A stretch of DNA of 64,000 nucleotides from Mycobacterium parmense (GTDB lineage: Bacteria > Actinomycetota > Actinomycetes > Mycobacteriales > Mycobacteriaceae): NCBI RefSeq assembly GCF_010730575.1, contig NZ_AP022614.1, positions 744,001 through 808,000 on the forward strand. Reading direction: 5' to 3'. Below, piece after piece: positions 53,728 to 63,117 of the stretch. Each line of letters begins with the position of its first letter. Positions within the stretch are counted from its first letter, which is position 1. The notes under the pieces are model-generated. The model saw only the letters and a list, made by a program, of their open reading frames with translations, was not told the DNA's origin and made no database searches. The translations under genes and the position numbers were made by a program.

Positions 53728-55375
53728 CCACCAGCAGCAGTGCGCCGGCCACCAGGTAACTGCGCAGCGCGATCATGGCGAGCCGGGTCCCGGGGGACCA
53801 CGTGACCGGTTCGAGCAGGGTCAGCGGCGGCATCCGCCAGGTGCTGCGGTCGACGGGCCGCGCCGGCGGTTGCGGTCTCGGTGCCGACGGCTGACGCCGG
53901 CTCATCCAGCGCAACGCCGGTCCAGCAGCCACGCCGCCGACGACCATGACCAGCGCCAGATAGCCCGCGACCGCGACAACGTCGATCTTGGGAAATAGCG
54001 TGGTGGCCATCAGGATTCCGGACAGCAACAGCAGGACACCCACGATCACGCCGGCCAGCCAGTTGAGCCAGGTTCGGTTGACCCAGGGGCCCAGCACCTC
54101 GCGGTCATTGCACAACAGCAGCAGAAACACGCTGGCGCTGGGCAACAGCAGGCCGGCCAGTGCCTGCACCGCGGTGGTGATCAACCCGAGCGGTGCGCCC
54201 GGAATCAACACGATCCCCGCCGCCAGCGCCACCATCGCCGTGTAGGACAGGTAGAACTGCTTGGCGTCGGCGAAGCCGCGGTGCAGCGAATGCTTGAGCC
54301 CGAAGACGTCGCCGAACGCATAACTGGTGGCCAGAGTCACCGCGGCGGCGCCGATGATCGAGGCGTCCATGAGCACGATCGCGAAGATGTTGCCCAGCGC
54401 CGCGCGGTTCTGGCCGAGCAGGTGGGCGACGGCGCCGGCGTCGGTGAAACCGCCCGTGGTGTTCGTGGAACGCGCCGCCCACTCGCCGGTCATCACCAGC
54501 GCCGCGGCGCCGACGACCACGACGAAGGCCCCCAGCACGGTGTCGGCGCGTTCGTAGGCCATGAACCGTGGGGTGATGCGCTTGTCGACGACGTTGGACT
54601 GCTGGAAAAACAGCTGCCAGGGCGCCACGGTGGTGCCGACGATGGCGATGATCAACAGCACCGCATCGGAGCTGATGCCGCCCGAAATGCTCGGTATCAC
54701 AAAGGATTTGACCGCTTGGCCCCATTGCGGGTGAGACATCAGCAGCATCGGGATCTGCAGCAGGGTGACGGCGATGAAGACGAACATCGCCCGCTCCCAC
54801 CGCCGGAAGCTGCCGCTCGCCATGATCGCGACGAGTGCCAGCGCAGAGATGGGCACCACGACGTATTTGGAGACCCCGATGTACTCGGCGGCCAGGCTGA
54901 TGCCGATGAACTCGGTGACGATGGTCAAGAAGTTGAGCAGGAAGAGGTCACCGACGGAGAACCATCCCCAGCCGCGGCCGAAACGTTCGTTGATCAACCG
55001 GGCATGGCCCACGCCCGTGACCGCGCCGAGCCGCACCACCATCTCCTGGTTGACGATCAGCACCGGGATGAGCAGCAGCAGCACCCACAGCAGTGAGTAA
55101 CCGTAGTTCTGACCGGCCTGCGCGTAGGTGGCCACGCCGCCGGCGTCGTTGTCGCCGACCATGACGATGATGCCGGGGCCGACGATGGCCAACAGGGTGA
55201 GCAGGCGCGTCTTCCAGGTGCGGCCGTGCTCGCTCTCGCCGACGCTGATGCGCCCGAACGCGCCCTCGATGTCGCCCAGGTGTGCGGTGTCGAGCACCGC
55301 GCTGCGCCGCTGCTTCGGGTCTGCCGGGGCTACGGGCCCGGCCGCCCGGGTGGTGGTGTCGTCGGCCGACGTCAC
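53699..55375 (-). CDS. NRAMP-related divalent metal transporter, atypical metal site
   Basis: A 558-aa membrane protein with eleven or twelve predicted helices, the LeuT/NRAMP fold and a soluble N-terminus of about 55 residues. The canonical TM1 motif DPGN is DAGG here (residues 77-80), and the TM6 MPH motif reads APW (VGTTVAPWQLFF). The metal-binding Asp is kept, but the Met that favours Mn/Fe over Mg is gone. NRAMP-related Mg transporters likewise lack that Met. Its start overlaps by 4 nt the stop of the upstream MgtE-N/CBS gene, so the two are coupled. Confidence 0.88.
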   Translation of the reverse strand: MTSADDTTTRAAGPVAPADPKQRRSAVLDTAHLGDIEGAFGRISVGESEHGRTWKTRLLTLLAIVGPGIIVMVGDNDAGGVATYAQAGQNYGYSLLWVLLLLIPVLIVNQEMVVRLGAVTGVGHARLINERFGRGWGWFSVGDLFLLNFLTIVTEFIGISLAAEYIGVSKYVVVPISALALVAIMASGSFRRWERAMFVFIAVTLLQIPMLLMSHPQWGQAVKSFVIPSISGGISSDAVLLIIAIVGTTVAPWQLFFQQSNVVDKRITPRFMAYERADTVLGAFVVVVGAAALVMTGEWAARSTNTTGGFTDAGAVAHLLGQNRAALGNIFAIVLMDASIIGAAAVTLATSYAFGDVFGLKHSLHRGFADAKQFYLSYTAMVALAAGIVLIPGAPLGLITTAVQALAGLLLPSASVFLLLLCNDREVLGPWVNRTWLNWLAGVIVGVLLLLSGILMATTLFPKIDVVAVAGYLALVMVVGGVAAGPALRWMSRRQPSAPRPQPPARPVDRSTWRMPPLTLLEPVTWSPGTRLAMIALRSYLVAGALLLVVKAVQLGHG

Positions 55376-56724
55376 GGCGTGATCCCGCCGGGCAGCGGCG
55401 TGCTGGGGTTGCCGTCGGTATGCGCTTCGGGTGCGGCGATTTCGCGGATGGGGCGCGGGGCGGGTTCGCGGCGGCGCCAGTCCTCGGGAATGGTGGCTTC
55501 CAGCACGTCGTCGACGGTGACCACGCCGAGCACGCGGTCCTCGTCGTCGACCACCGGGATCGAGTAGAGGTTGAAGTCGGCCATCAACAGCGCGATGTCG
55601 GTCAGGTCGGCCGTCGCGGTGACCCGGACGGGGTCGGAATCCATGAGCTCGCTGATGTTTTGGTGGGGGTCGGCCTGCAGCAGGGTGATGATCGACGCCA
55701 CCCCGTCGAGGCGCTTGTCGTCATCGACGATGTGCACTTTGATGAGCGCCTCGGGCTGGATGGCGCGGGCGCCCGCGACGAGGGCCAGCGCCGCGCCCGC
55801 CGTGGTGGTGGCGGTGCACGAGACGAAGTCGACGTTCATCAGACCGCCGGCGCTTTCGGGGTTGAAGCCCATCAGGGTGATGACCTTGGTGCGCTGCGGG
55901 GCCGGCATCAGCTCCAGCACGCGCCGGCGGCGTGACTGGCGCAGGTCCGCGATCGCGTCGGCGGCGTCGTCGGCGCGCATCCGGCCCAGCAGCGCGGCGA
56001 CCTCGTCGTCGGGCTTGCCGTCCAGGAGCCGGCTGGCCTTCTCGGGGTCGAGTTCCTCGAAGACGTCGGCTTCCAGCTCGGGGTCGCTGTGGACGCGGTC
56101 GAGGATCTCGCCGCCCTCGTCCTTGTCGGCTTCCTCGAGCAGGTCGGCGATTTCGGCGGCCTTGAATTCGCCGAAGCGGTCCGACAGGCGCCGCACGGCG
56201 TCGGATCGGGCATGGCCGATCAGCGGTTCGAAGGCCTTCCAGTCGCGCGCCGCGTGCCCGCCGGAGTGCTTGATCAGCCCGAACAAACGCGGGGGACGGC
56301 GCGTGTCGAGCCGCGCCACCACCCAGCCGGCGCCGGTCTTTTCGAGCTCGACGTCGTAGGCGCGCACCAACTCCATTGCGGCCACGTCGATCAGCCGGTG
56401 TCCCAGCACGTCGGCGCGCAGCAGCACCTCGCCGTCGCGGCGTTCGAAGCTGCGCAGGTTGACCTTGTTCCTGCCCAATACCACACGGTCCGTGCCGTAC
56501 TCGTCGATGGATTTGTCGCCGATGAATACCCGCCGACCGCCGACCCCGGCCACGATCCCGGTCACCACGGGGTACTCGTCGCCGCCGCTGAGGCGCACGA
56601 TCACGTCTTCCACGCGGCCCACCGTCTCGCCGGAGCGGGCCTGCACGGTCGCACGAAGCAGCTGTGAGAGGTGCATGACCGTCGACCGGCCCTTGGATCT
56701 GGCTGCCTTCTCCGATGTGCTCAC
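55372..56724 (-). CDS. PRC-barrel/MgtE-N/CBS-domain magnesium-sensor-like protein
   Basis: A 450-aa soluble protein. A PRC-barrel-like N-terminus (MHLSQLLRATVQARSGETVG region), a second beta domain, an MgtE N-domain (about 210-310, acidic; EILDRVHSDPELEADVFEEL) and two CBS domains (about 310-430) follow in order. It lacks the five MgtE pore helices. GTG 56724 follows GAGGAGG with 7-9 bp spacing and is the best start; ATG 56676 is an alternative. In MgtE channels this N-plus-CBS unit senses cytosolic Mg2+. It is the first gene of the operon that continues into the NRAMP-like transporter, so it may gate that transporter (inference). Confidence 0.9.
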   Translation of the reverse strand: MSTSEKAARSKGRSTVMHLSQLLRATVQARSGETVGRVEDVIVRLSGGDEYPVVTGIVAGVGGRRVFIGDKSIDEYGTDRVVLGRNKVNLRSFERRDGEVLLRADVLGHRLIDVAAMELVRAYDVELEKTGAGWVVARLDTRRPPRLFGLIKHSGGHAARDWKAFEPLIGHARSDAVRRLSDRFGEFKAAEIADLLEEADKDEGGEILDRVHSDPELEADVFEELDPEKASRLLDGKPDDEVAALLGRMRADDAADAIADLRQSRRRRVLELMPAPQRTKVITLMGFNPESAGGLMNVDFVSCTATTTAGAALALVAGARAIQPEALIKVHIVDDDKRLDGVASIITLLQADPHQNISELMDSDPVRVTATADLTDIALLMADFNLYSIPVVDDEDRVLGVVTVDDVLEATIPEDWRRREPAPRPIREIAAPEAHTDGNPSTPLPGGITP

Positions 56725-56956
56725 TCTTAACCTCCTCGCCCGCCGCGCAACCGCCCCCGCGAGCAGCCGCACGACGAATCATGCGCCCGGCGGGGCTTGG
56801 CCGCCAGAGCGTATGCCCGGCCCCCTCGGATACCTACAACCGCCAGGTGAACGGAACGCGGCCATAGGGAAGACAGTTGCGGATGCGACGGCCGACCCCG
56901 CCTCCGCCTCCGCCCTCGCGCAACAACCGCTCGAGGTGCTCGGTTGGCGCCCCGAG

Positions 56957-57865
56957 TCATTCCGCGGCCCCGGCCCGCTTCATGCCCGTCGCGGTGCTGT
57001 CGTCCGCGGGCACCGAACCGGCGGCCTGGCTGCGGGCCAGCGCCACCGTCGCCGCGACCATCACCGCCGCCGATACTCCCAGCGCCGCCATCCCGGCGCT
57101 GCCGGCGTTGAGCGTCTCGCCCAGTACGGCGACGCCGAGCGCTGATCCGACGGCAGGCTCGGCGATGGTGACCGCGGGCAGCGACGCGGTCAGCGGGCCC
57201 GCCCGGAACGCCGACTGCTCCCACGCCGTGGCGGCGATCGCCACGACCACCCATGCGTAAACCTCGGGCTCGCGCAGCAGCGCCGGCAGGCCATGGTCGA
57301 GTTGGTCGACCACGCTCTTGGTCAGCACCGAGAAGAGGCCCCACAACGAACCCGACACCAACCCCAGCAGGAGCGCGCCCACCCGCCCGGGGAACAGGCG
57401 GGCGCCGATCAGGCACAGGACCAGCGCCGGGCCCATGACCGCGAGCACGATGGCCCACGTCTTCGGCGTGCCCTGGGGGCGCCCGGCCCCGGGGTCGCCG
57501 ACGGTGACCACCACCGTGACGGCGGCGCCCAACAACGCCGCCCAAATCGCTTGCCCGCGAGTGATTTTGCGATGGTTAACCGCTGCGCTGATGACCAGGG
57601 CGAACAGCAACGAGGTCACCAGCAGCGCCTGCACGAGCACCACCGACCCCAACCCCAGCGCGGCGGCCTGCAGACCGAATCCGGCGCCGGCCACCAAGCT
57701 GCCGGTCCACCACCGCCGATCGCGCAGCAGGCGGCGGAACAGGGCGACGGTGCCGACCGGTTTGTCGGTGACCTGCTGGGCGGACCGCTGCTGGAGAACG
57801 TCTCCCACCCCGACCATCAGAGCGGCCGCCACCGCCAGGGCTGCCGCCGCGTCCGTCCTGCCCAC
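56957..57865 (-). CDS. DMT/EamA superfamily transporter
   Basis: A 302-aa protein with about nine to ten membrane helices in two repeated halves (ALAVAAALMVGVGDVLQQRS near the start; the second half starts near residue 150). It has a short basic loop between, and a hydrophilic tail from about 285. Members export amino acids, metabolites or drugs. It lies 231 bp after the upstream end of the MgtE-N gene, on the same strand. Confidence 0.88.
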   Translation of the reverse strand: MGRTDAAAALAVAAALMVGVGDVLQQRSAQQVTDKPVGTVALFRRLLRDRRWWTGSLVAGAGFGLQAAALGLGSVVLVQALLVTSLLFALVISAAVNHRKITRGQAIWAALLGAAVTVVVTVGDPGAGRPQGTPKTWAIVLAVMGPALVLCLIGARLFPGRVGALLLGLVSGSLWGLFSVLTKSVVDQLDHGLPALLREPEVYAWVVVAIAATAWEQSAFRAGPLTASLPAVTIAEPAVGSALGVAVLGETLNAGSAGMAALGVSAAVMVAATVALARSQAAGSVPADDSTATGMKRAGAAE

Positions 57866-57947
57866 GAGATCTCCTGTCCGGATTGGCGTGTTGTGCCGCG
57901 CAGATCGGTACCCCCGCTGCCGCGGCCCGGCGCCCTAGGATGCTCCC

Positions 57948-58529
57948 ATGAACGACGTGACCCCGCGAACGGACGCGTTGGCCGCCGAGGCGTTCGACCT
58001 GCTCGTCGACGCGGTGGACCGGGTCCCGGCGGGGACCTGGGAACAGCCGTCCAACCTCGAGGGCTGGACGATGCGCGACCTGGTGGGTCACGTCACCGGC
58101 AGCGCCGCGAAGATCGTCACGCTCGTTGAGGACGGCGAGGTGTGGCTGCGCCCCTCCGAGCCCGCGGAGTGGTTCTGCGACGACCCCGCGGGCCGCCTCC
58201 GCGAATTGGCCGCGCGGCTGCAGGACGCCCTGCCCGGCGCCGACCTCGACGGCATGCGGGTGTCGCCGGAGGGGCAGGTGCCGCTGCGCCGGGCGTTGGC
58301 CTATCCGGTGTCCGACCTGGCCCTGCACACCTGGGACATTCAACGCTCGCAGGGGCGGATGGTCGAGCTGCCCGGGAGCCTGCTGGCCCTGTGCCGTTCG
58401 CTGGTGGATTCGGTGCCGCAGGCCGCCTTGCGCCGGCCCGGCGGCTTCGGGCCGGAGCGCACCGCCCCCGACGACGCGACACCGACTGCGCGCCTGATGG
58501 CGTTCCTCGGGCGCTCGGTCACCGACTAG
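57948..58529 (+). CDS. Mycothiol-dependent maleylpyruvate-isomerase-like protein
   Basis: A 193-aa MDMPI/DinB-fold protein. The metal-site motifs are NLEGWTMRDLVGHVTG near residues 36-51 and YPVSDLALHTWDIQRSQG near 120-137, with the family's His/Asp pattern. It starts at ATG 57948. It is divergent from the DMT gene and is distinct from the TIGR03085-type protein at 48231. Confidence 0.87.
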   Translation: MNDVTPRTDALAAEAFDLLVDAVDRVPAGTWEQPSNLEGWTMRDLVGHVTGSAAKIVTLVEDGEVWLRPSEPAEWFCDDPAGRLRELAARLQDALPGADLDGMRVSPEGQVPLRRALAYPVSDLALHTWDIQRSQGRMVELPGSLLALCRSLVDSVPQAALRRPGGFGPERTAPDDATPTARLMAFLGRSVTD

Positions 58530-58553
58530 CTTGCCGGGCAACGGATTTGACTG

Positions 58554-58946
58554 CTAGCTGTTGCGCCTGATCTTGAGCGCGGTGGTGATCATCGGAATCT
58601 GCAGCGGCAACCGCGCCAGTGCGGCGATACGCATCGGCCACGGCTTGCCCCACCACAGCCGGCACATGTTGACATTGGCCGGGAAGACCCCGATGAACAG
58701 GGCGGCGGCCGCGAGCGCGGCCGATCGGCGGGTGCGTCGCGGCACCAGCAACGCCCCGGTGGCGATTTCGGCGACGCCCGAGGCGTAGGTGTAGAAGCGG
58801 GCGTCCCCGGGCAATTCGACCGGGACGATGGTGTCGAACGGCTTCGGCGCGGCGAAGTGCAGGGTGCCGATGCCGATCAGCATCGCGGCGACCCTCAGGG
58901 CCGCCGTGCGGGCGGCCTCGCGCTCGGCTACGGATGTGGTTGTCAT
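58554..58946 (-). CDS. DoxX-like membrane protein
   Basis: A 130-aa membrane protein with four predicted helices (VAAMLIGIGTLHFAAP, then ASGVAEIATGALLVPR, then SAALAAAALFIGVFPANVNM, then the C-terminal IPMITTALK). The pattern and length fit the DoxX/SURF4-like family. ATG 58946 is chosen over the longer frame to 59045, whose extra part is Arg/Ser-rich. It is convergent with the isomerase-like gene. The function is uncertain. Confidence 0.75.
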   Translation of the reverse strand: MTTTSVAEREAARTAALRVAAMLIGIGTLHFAAPKPFDTIVPVELPGDARFYTYASGVAEIATGALLVPRRTRRSAALAAAALFIGVFPANVNMCRLWWGKPWPMRIAALARLPLQIPMITTALKIRRNS

Positions 58947-59052
58947 GACGCCATTGTGTCTTGCGCTTCGCGCGGGCGTAACGCCGCGGCGACTTTCCGC
59001 ACGGCTTTCGCCGGAGGTCACCGTCGCGCGGGCGACGGGCCGCAAGGCGCGC

Positions 59053-60183
59053 TCAAGCCCGGTCGGCGTCGGTGTAGCGGATGATGCCGCGAATGTTGCG
59101 GCCCTCGAGCATGTCGCGGTAGCCGTCGTTGATCTGCTCGAGGGTGTACTCGCGCGTCACCATGTCGTCGAGGTTGATCTGGCCCAGCCGGTACAGCTCG
59201 AGGATCGCGGGAATGTCGTGCTGAGGATTTCCGCCGCCAAATAGGCTGCCCTGCAGGCTTTTCTGCAGCAGCGTGAGCCCCGCCAGGTTGAGGGTGACGT
59301 CGGTGGCCATGACGTTGCCCATGGCGGTCACCACGCACGTGCCGCCCTTGGCGGTCAGGCCCATCCACGCCTCGACGTCCCGGCCCTCGCAGTGGCCGAC
59401 CGTGACGATCACCTTGCGGCACATTGCGCCCCAGGTGATTTCGGCGATTGCCGCGGCGGCGCCGCCGACGTCCGCGAACGCCTCGGTGGCGCCGAACTTC
59501 AGGGCCTGCTCGCGTTTCCACTCGACCGGGTCGATGGCGAACACGCGGCGGGCGCCCGCGATCCGGGCGCCCTGCAGCGCCGCGACGCCGACGCCCCCGA
59601 TGCCGACGATCGCGACGTCTTCGCCGGGCGCGACGGCGGCGCTGCGCACCGCCGAGCCGTAGCCGGTGGTGACCCCGCAGCCCACCAGGCATGCGACGTC
59701 GAAGGGCAGCGCCGGGTCGACCTTGACCACCGAAGTGTGGTGCACCACCACGTAGGGCGCGAACGTCCCCAGCAACGACATCGGTATCACGTCGCGGCCC
59801 CTGGCCTTCACCCGGAACGACCCGTCACACACCGACGCACCCGAGAGCAGGCCCATGCCCAGGTCGCACAGGTTGCGCAGCCCGACCTGGCAGGGTTTGC
59901 AGGTGCCGCACGAGGGGATGAAGGACATGACGACGTGGTCGCCCACGGCCAGGTGCTCGACGCCCGGCCCGAGCTCGACGATGGTCCCCGCGCCCTCGTG
60001 CCCGCCCAGCACGGGGAAGCTCGGGATCGGGAAGTCGCCGGTCAGCAGGTGGTGATCGGAGTGGCAGAGCCCGGCGGTCTCGAGTTGGACCTTCACCTCA
60101 CCGCGGCGGGGATCGCCGATCTCGATCTCGTCGACGGTCCAAGGTTCGTTCACATCCCAGACCAGGGCGCCTTTGGTTTTCAA
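59053..60183 (-). CDS. NDMA-dependent (mycofactocin-linked) alcohol dehydrogenase
   Basis: A 376-aa zinc alcohol dehydrogenase. Features are GLCHSDHH, GHEGAG, structural-zinc cysteines in CGTCKPCQVGLRNLC, and the Rossmann motif GIGGVGVAALQG. The ends MKTKGALVWD and RNIRGIIRY mark the nicotinoprotein family. It starts with TTG at 60181-60183. It is the second such enzyme, similar in full length to the one at 18430-19545 but clearly different in sequence. It diverges from a thiolase gene. Confidence 0.92.
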   Translation of the reverse strand: MKTKGALVWDVNEPWTVDEIEIGDPRRGEVKVQLETAGLCHSDHHLLTGDFPIPSFPVLGGHEGAGTIVELGPGVEHLAVGDHVVMSFIPSCGTCKPCQVGLRNLCDLGMGLLSGASVCDGSFRVKARGRDVIPMSLLGTFAPYVVVHHTSVVKVDPALPFDVACLVGCGVTTGYGSAVRSAAVAPGEDVAIVGIGGVGVAALQGARIAGARRVFAIDPVEWKREQALKFGATEAFADVGGAAAAIAEITWGAMCRKVIVTVGHCEGRDVEAWMGLTAKGGTCVVTAMGNVMATDVTLNLAGLTLLQKSLQGSLFGGGNPQHDIPAILELYRLGQINLDDMVTREYTLEQINDGYRDMLEGRNIRGIIRYTDADRA

Positions 60184-60331
60184 CGGACGGCTCCGTTCTG
60201 TTCCGGTTCGAGACCCGCCAGCGGCTAACTTAGCTCATTACTATTGCCCATACGGTACTTGGTACGATTAACGGGATTCGACCGCTCGCATCCCGCCCGT
60301 GCTGCCGAGGGCAGCCAGACAATTCGAGGTT

Positions 60332-61513
60332 ATGAACATGGCTACACCCGTGATCGTCGGTGCCGTTCGGACGGCGATCGGCCGCTCCTTCAAGGGCACG
60401 CTGGTCAACACGCCGCCCGAGACCCTGATCACCGCGGTGCTCCCCGAGGTGGTGCGCAGGTCCGGCGTCGACCCGACGGCCATCGACGACATCATCTTCG
60501 CCGAATCACACTATGGTGGAGGTGATTTGGCGCGTTATGCCGCCACCGCGACGGGCATGGAGGACATTCCGGGCCAGTCGGTGAACCGGCACTGCGCGGG
60601 CAGCCTCACCGCCATCGGAAACGCCGCGGCGCAGATCGGCTCCGGCATGGAGCGCGTGCTCATCGCCGGTGGTGTGCAGTCGCTGTCGATGACGCCGCTG
60701 ACCAATTGGCGCATCCCCGGCCCTGAGCTGAAGTTCGAAGAGCGCTGGATGCCACCCACCCACGTCGAGACCCCCGACGCGCCCGCCAAGGACATGTCGA
60801 TCACGGTGGGCTGGAACACCGCCCGATCCGCGGGCATCACGCGCGAGGAGATGGACGCCTGGGCGGCGCGTTCACACCAGCGAGCCATCGCGGCCATGGA
60901 CGCCGGCAAGTTCGCCGAGGAGATCCTGCCGCTGAAGATCACCCAGCCCGACGGCTCGGTGACCGAGTTCTGCGTCGACGAGCACCCGCGTCGGGACACC
61001 ACCGCCGAGAAGCTCGCCGGGCTCAAGGTGCTGCACCCCGAGATCGAGGGGTTCTCGATCACAGCGGGCAACAGCAGCGGCACCAACGACGCCGCCGCGG
61101 CGGTCGCCCTGGTCGACCGTGACTATGCGGCCGCCGAGAACCTCAGCGTGATGGGCACGGTGCGGGCCTGGGCCGCGGCGGGCGTGCCGCCCCGGGACTG
61201 CGGGCTGGGCGCCCTCAAGGTGATCGGTAAGGTGCTGCAGCGGGCCGGCCTGTCCGTCGACGATGTGGCGCTGTGGGAGATCAACGAGGCGTTCGCCTCG
61301 GTGCCGATCGCGGCGTGCCGCGAGTACGGGATCGACGAGGAGAAGGTGAACTTCTCGGGCAGCGGCTGCAGCCTCGGTCACCCCATCGCCGCGTCGGGTG
61401 CGCGCATGGTCACCACATTGGCCTACGAGCTGGCCCGCCGCGGCGGCGGCATCGGCGTGGCGGCCATGTGTGCCGGCGGTGGCCAGGGCGGTGCCGTCGT
61501 CATCGAGGTCTGA
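60332..61513 (+). CDS. Thiolase (acetyl-CoA acyltransferase)
   Basis: A 393-aa thiolase. The nucleophile Cys is in VNRHCAGSL near residue 88; the His block EINEAFAS and GHPIAASGARM and the second Cys in AAMCAGGGQGGAV complete the active site. It would release acetyl-CoA or a short acyl-CoA from beta-ketoacyl-CoA. ATG 60332 or 60338 can start it. GTAC-ttg-GTAC (60255-60265) lies in the shared divergent region with the alcohol dehydrogenase and may be an operator. Substrate chain length is not inferable. Confidence 0.93.
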   Translation: MNMATPVIVGAVRTAIGRSFKGTLVNTPPETLITAVLPEVVRRSGVDPTAIDDIIFAESHYGGGDLARYAATATGMEDIPGQSVNRHCAGSLTAIGNAAAQIGSGMERVLIAGGVQSLSMTPLTNWRIPGPELKFEERWMPPTHVETPDAPAKDMSITVGWNTARSAGITREEMDAWAARSHQRAIAAMDAGKFAEEILPLKITQPDGSVTEFCVDEHPRRDTTAEKLAGLKVLHPEIEGFSITAGNSSGTNDAAAAVALVDRDYAAAENLSVMGTVRAWAAAGVPPRDCGLGALKVIGKVLQRAGLSVDDVALWEINEAFASVPIAACREYGIDEEKVNFSGSGCSLGHPIAASGARMVTTLAYELARRGGGIGVAAMCAGGGQGGAVVIEV

Positions 61514-61600
61514 CCCCCGGCCTGCCGCGCGGCGAGTGTGGGCGCTGCCCGTCGATTTCTGTTGCATGGCAACCACAATCGGCGCCGGGGGCGCGCTGCC

Positions 61601-62218
61601 CTAGTTGCAGAATGTGTAGCCGATGAACTGGGCGCCCGCGCCGCCCTGGTAGTTGGTGTAGTGCACCGCGGGCATCCCGTTGTACTGGGTGGTCATCTTC
61701 TGGGCGGTGGGCGGCGGGGCGCCTTTCGGGAAGGCCAGGATCATGTCGCCAAATATCTTAAGGCCGGGCTGACAGATGGCGTCGGGCCGCGGCGGCTGCG
61801 GGTTCCACGCGTGCACGACGACAGGGTCGGTCAACTGATAGCCGGTCGCGCAGTTGGGGTCGCAGATCTTGAAGACGGCGGTGCCGGTGCCGTCGGCGCC
61901 CTGCGGTGTCCACGCGGTCCAGGCCATGTCCTGCAGCGCAACCGCCACGCTTGCGCAGCCCAGCACGTTGAGTTTCTTTGGGCGCTCGACCGGCGGCACC
62001 GCGGGGTTGTAACAGCCCGGGATGGCGAGGCGTTCCGGCGGTGCCGGTGGGGCGCTGGTGGGCGCCGCGCCGTTGTGACCCGTAATCAGCTTCATGGCGC
62101 CCAGCACCCCGCCGGTCAGCACAACCGCCAGGACGATAGCGATCACTATCAGACGCCCCCGCGTGATGCGCTGCAGCCGGCTCGAGGATGGAACGTGGCC
62201 GTTGCCGCTCACGGTCAC
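61601..62218 (-). CDS. Hypothetical membrane-anchored secreted protein
   Basis: The 205-aa protein has a short cytoplasmic start and one membrane segment (about 22-43; LIVIAIVLAVVLTGGVLGAM). A Pro/Ala linker follows, then an extracytoplasmic domain with six Cys (IPGCYNP, LGCASVA, ICDPNCATG, ICQPGL, YTFCN). Disulphides are likely. I do not recognise a named family beyond similar mycobacterial secreted proteins. Confidence 0.7.
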   Translation of the reverse strand: MTVSGNGHVPSSSRLQRITRGRLIVIAIVLAVVLTGGVLGAMKLITGHNGAAPTSAPPAPPERLAIPGCYNPAVPPVERPKKLNVLGCASVAVALQDMAWTAWTPQGADGTGTAVFKICDPNCATGYQLTDPVVVHAWNPQPPRPDAICQPGLKIFGDMILAFPKGAPPPTAQKMTTQYNGMPAVHYTNYQGGAGAQFIGYTFCN

Positions 62219-62289
62219 CAGGTTTACATGTTTCCGGCCGATATTTCATTCTCGGGGTAGCGCTGGAGGCGGCATCATGGCACGGTAAA

Positions 62290-62308
62290 GTTGGTAAACG
62301 ATACCAAC
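62290..62308. promoter_or_regulatory. Perfect 7-bp inverted repeat before cysQ
   Basis: GTTGGTA, 5-base spacer AACGA, then TACCAAC form a perfect dyad 36 bp before the cysQ start. It is in the right place for a repressor or activator site. The regulator is not identified. Confidence 0.5.
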
Positions 62309-62343
62309 ATATTCGGGATTTGTGATGGTCTGGGGAGTCTTGG

Positions 62344-63072
62344 ATGAGTGACCACGAACTGGCCGCACGGTTGGCCACCGAGGCGGGGCGGCTCCTGCTG
62401 GGAGTGCGCGAGGAGTTTGCCGATGCCGACGCCGGCGAGCGGAAAGCGGCGGGGGACAAGCGTTCCCACGATTTCTTGATGGAGGCGCTCACCAGGGAGC
62501 GCCCGGGCGACGCGGTGCTGTCGGAGGAGGGCGCCGACGATCCGGTGCGCCTGCGTTCCGAGCGCGTGTGGATCGTCGACCCGCTGGACGGCACCAGGGA
62601 GTTCTCCGAGCTCGGGCGCGACGACTGGGCCGTGCACGTGGCGTTATGGCAGGCCGGCGAGCTGGTCGCGGGCGCGGTGGCGCTGCCCGCACAGGGCCGG
62701 ACGTTGGCGACCCCGCAGGTCGATGCGCCGCCCGCCGCCCCGGACCAGCCGCGCATCGTCGTCTCCCGGACCCGTCCGCCTGCGATCGCTCTGGCCGTTC
62801 GCGAGGCGCTGGACGGTGTCCTCGTCGAGATGGGGTCCGCGGGAGCCAAGGTGGCTTCCATCGTGCAGGGCCTGTCCGACGTCTACGTGCATGCCGGCGG
62901 TCAGTTCGAGTGGGACTCGGCCGCCCCGGTGGCCGTCGCCCGCGCCGCGGGCCTGCACACGTCGCGCATCGACGGGTCGGCGTTGGCCTACAACCAGCCG
63001 GACCCCAAGTTGCCGGATCTGGTGGTCTGCCGCCCGGAGCTGGCGCACGCCGTGCTCGCAGTCACCGGCTGA
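62344..63072 (+). CDS. cysQ: 3'(2'),5'-bisphosphate nucleotidase / inositol-phosphatase family CysQ
   Basis: A 242-aa member of the Li-sensitive phosphatase family. Metal ligands lie in LSEEGADD and in the signature VDPLDGTREFSELG (near residues 79-93); the C-terminal motif is FEWDSAAPVAVARAAG. Mycobacterial CysQ removes 3'-phosphate from PAP or PAPS and belongs to sulphate assimilation. The match to mycobacterial CysQ is good by motif; a general IMPase role remains possible. Confidence 0.88.
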   Translation: MSDHELAARLATEAGRLLLGVREEFADADAGERKAAGDKRSHDFLMEALTRERPGDAVLSEEGADDPVRLRSERVWIVDPLDGTREFSELGRDDWAVHVALWQAGELVAGAVALPAQGRTLATPQVDAPPAAPDQPRIVVSRTRPPAIALAVREALDGVLVEMGSAGAKVASIVQGLSDVYVHAGGQFEWDSAAPVAVARAAGLHTSRIDGSALAYNQPDPKLPDLVVCRPELAHAVLAVTG

Positions 63073-63117
63073 CCCGGTATCGCCCGCCGTCTCATCGGCG
63101 CGCCGACCGTCGGTTCT

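Noticed and set aside
60255..60265. GTAC-ttg-GTAC dyad as a firm operator
   Set aside because: The arms are only four bases and the flanks are not symmetric; it is mentioned under the thiolase only as a weak candidate.
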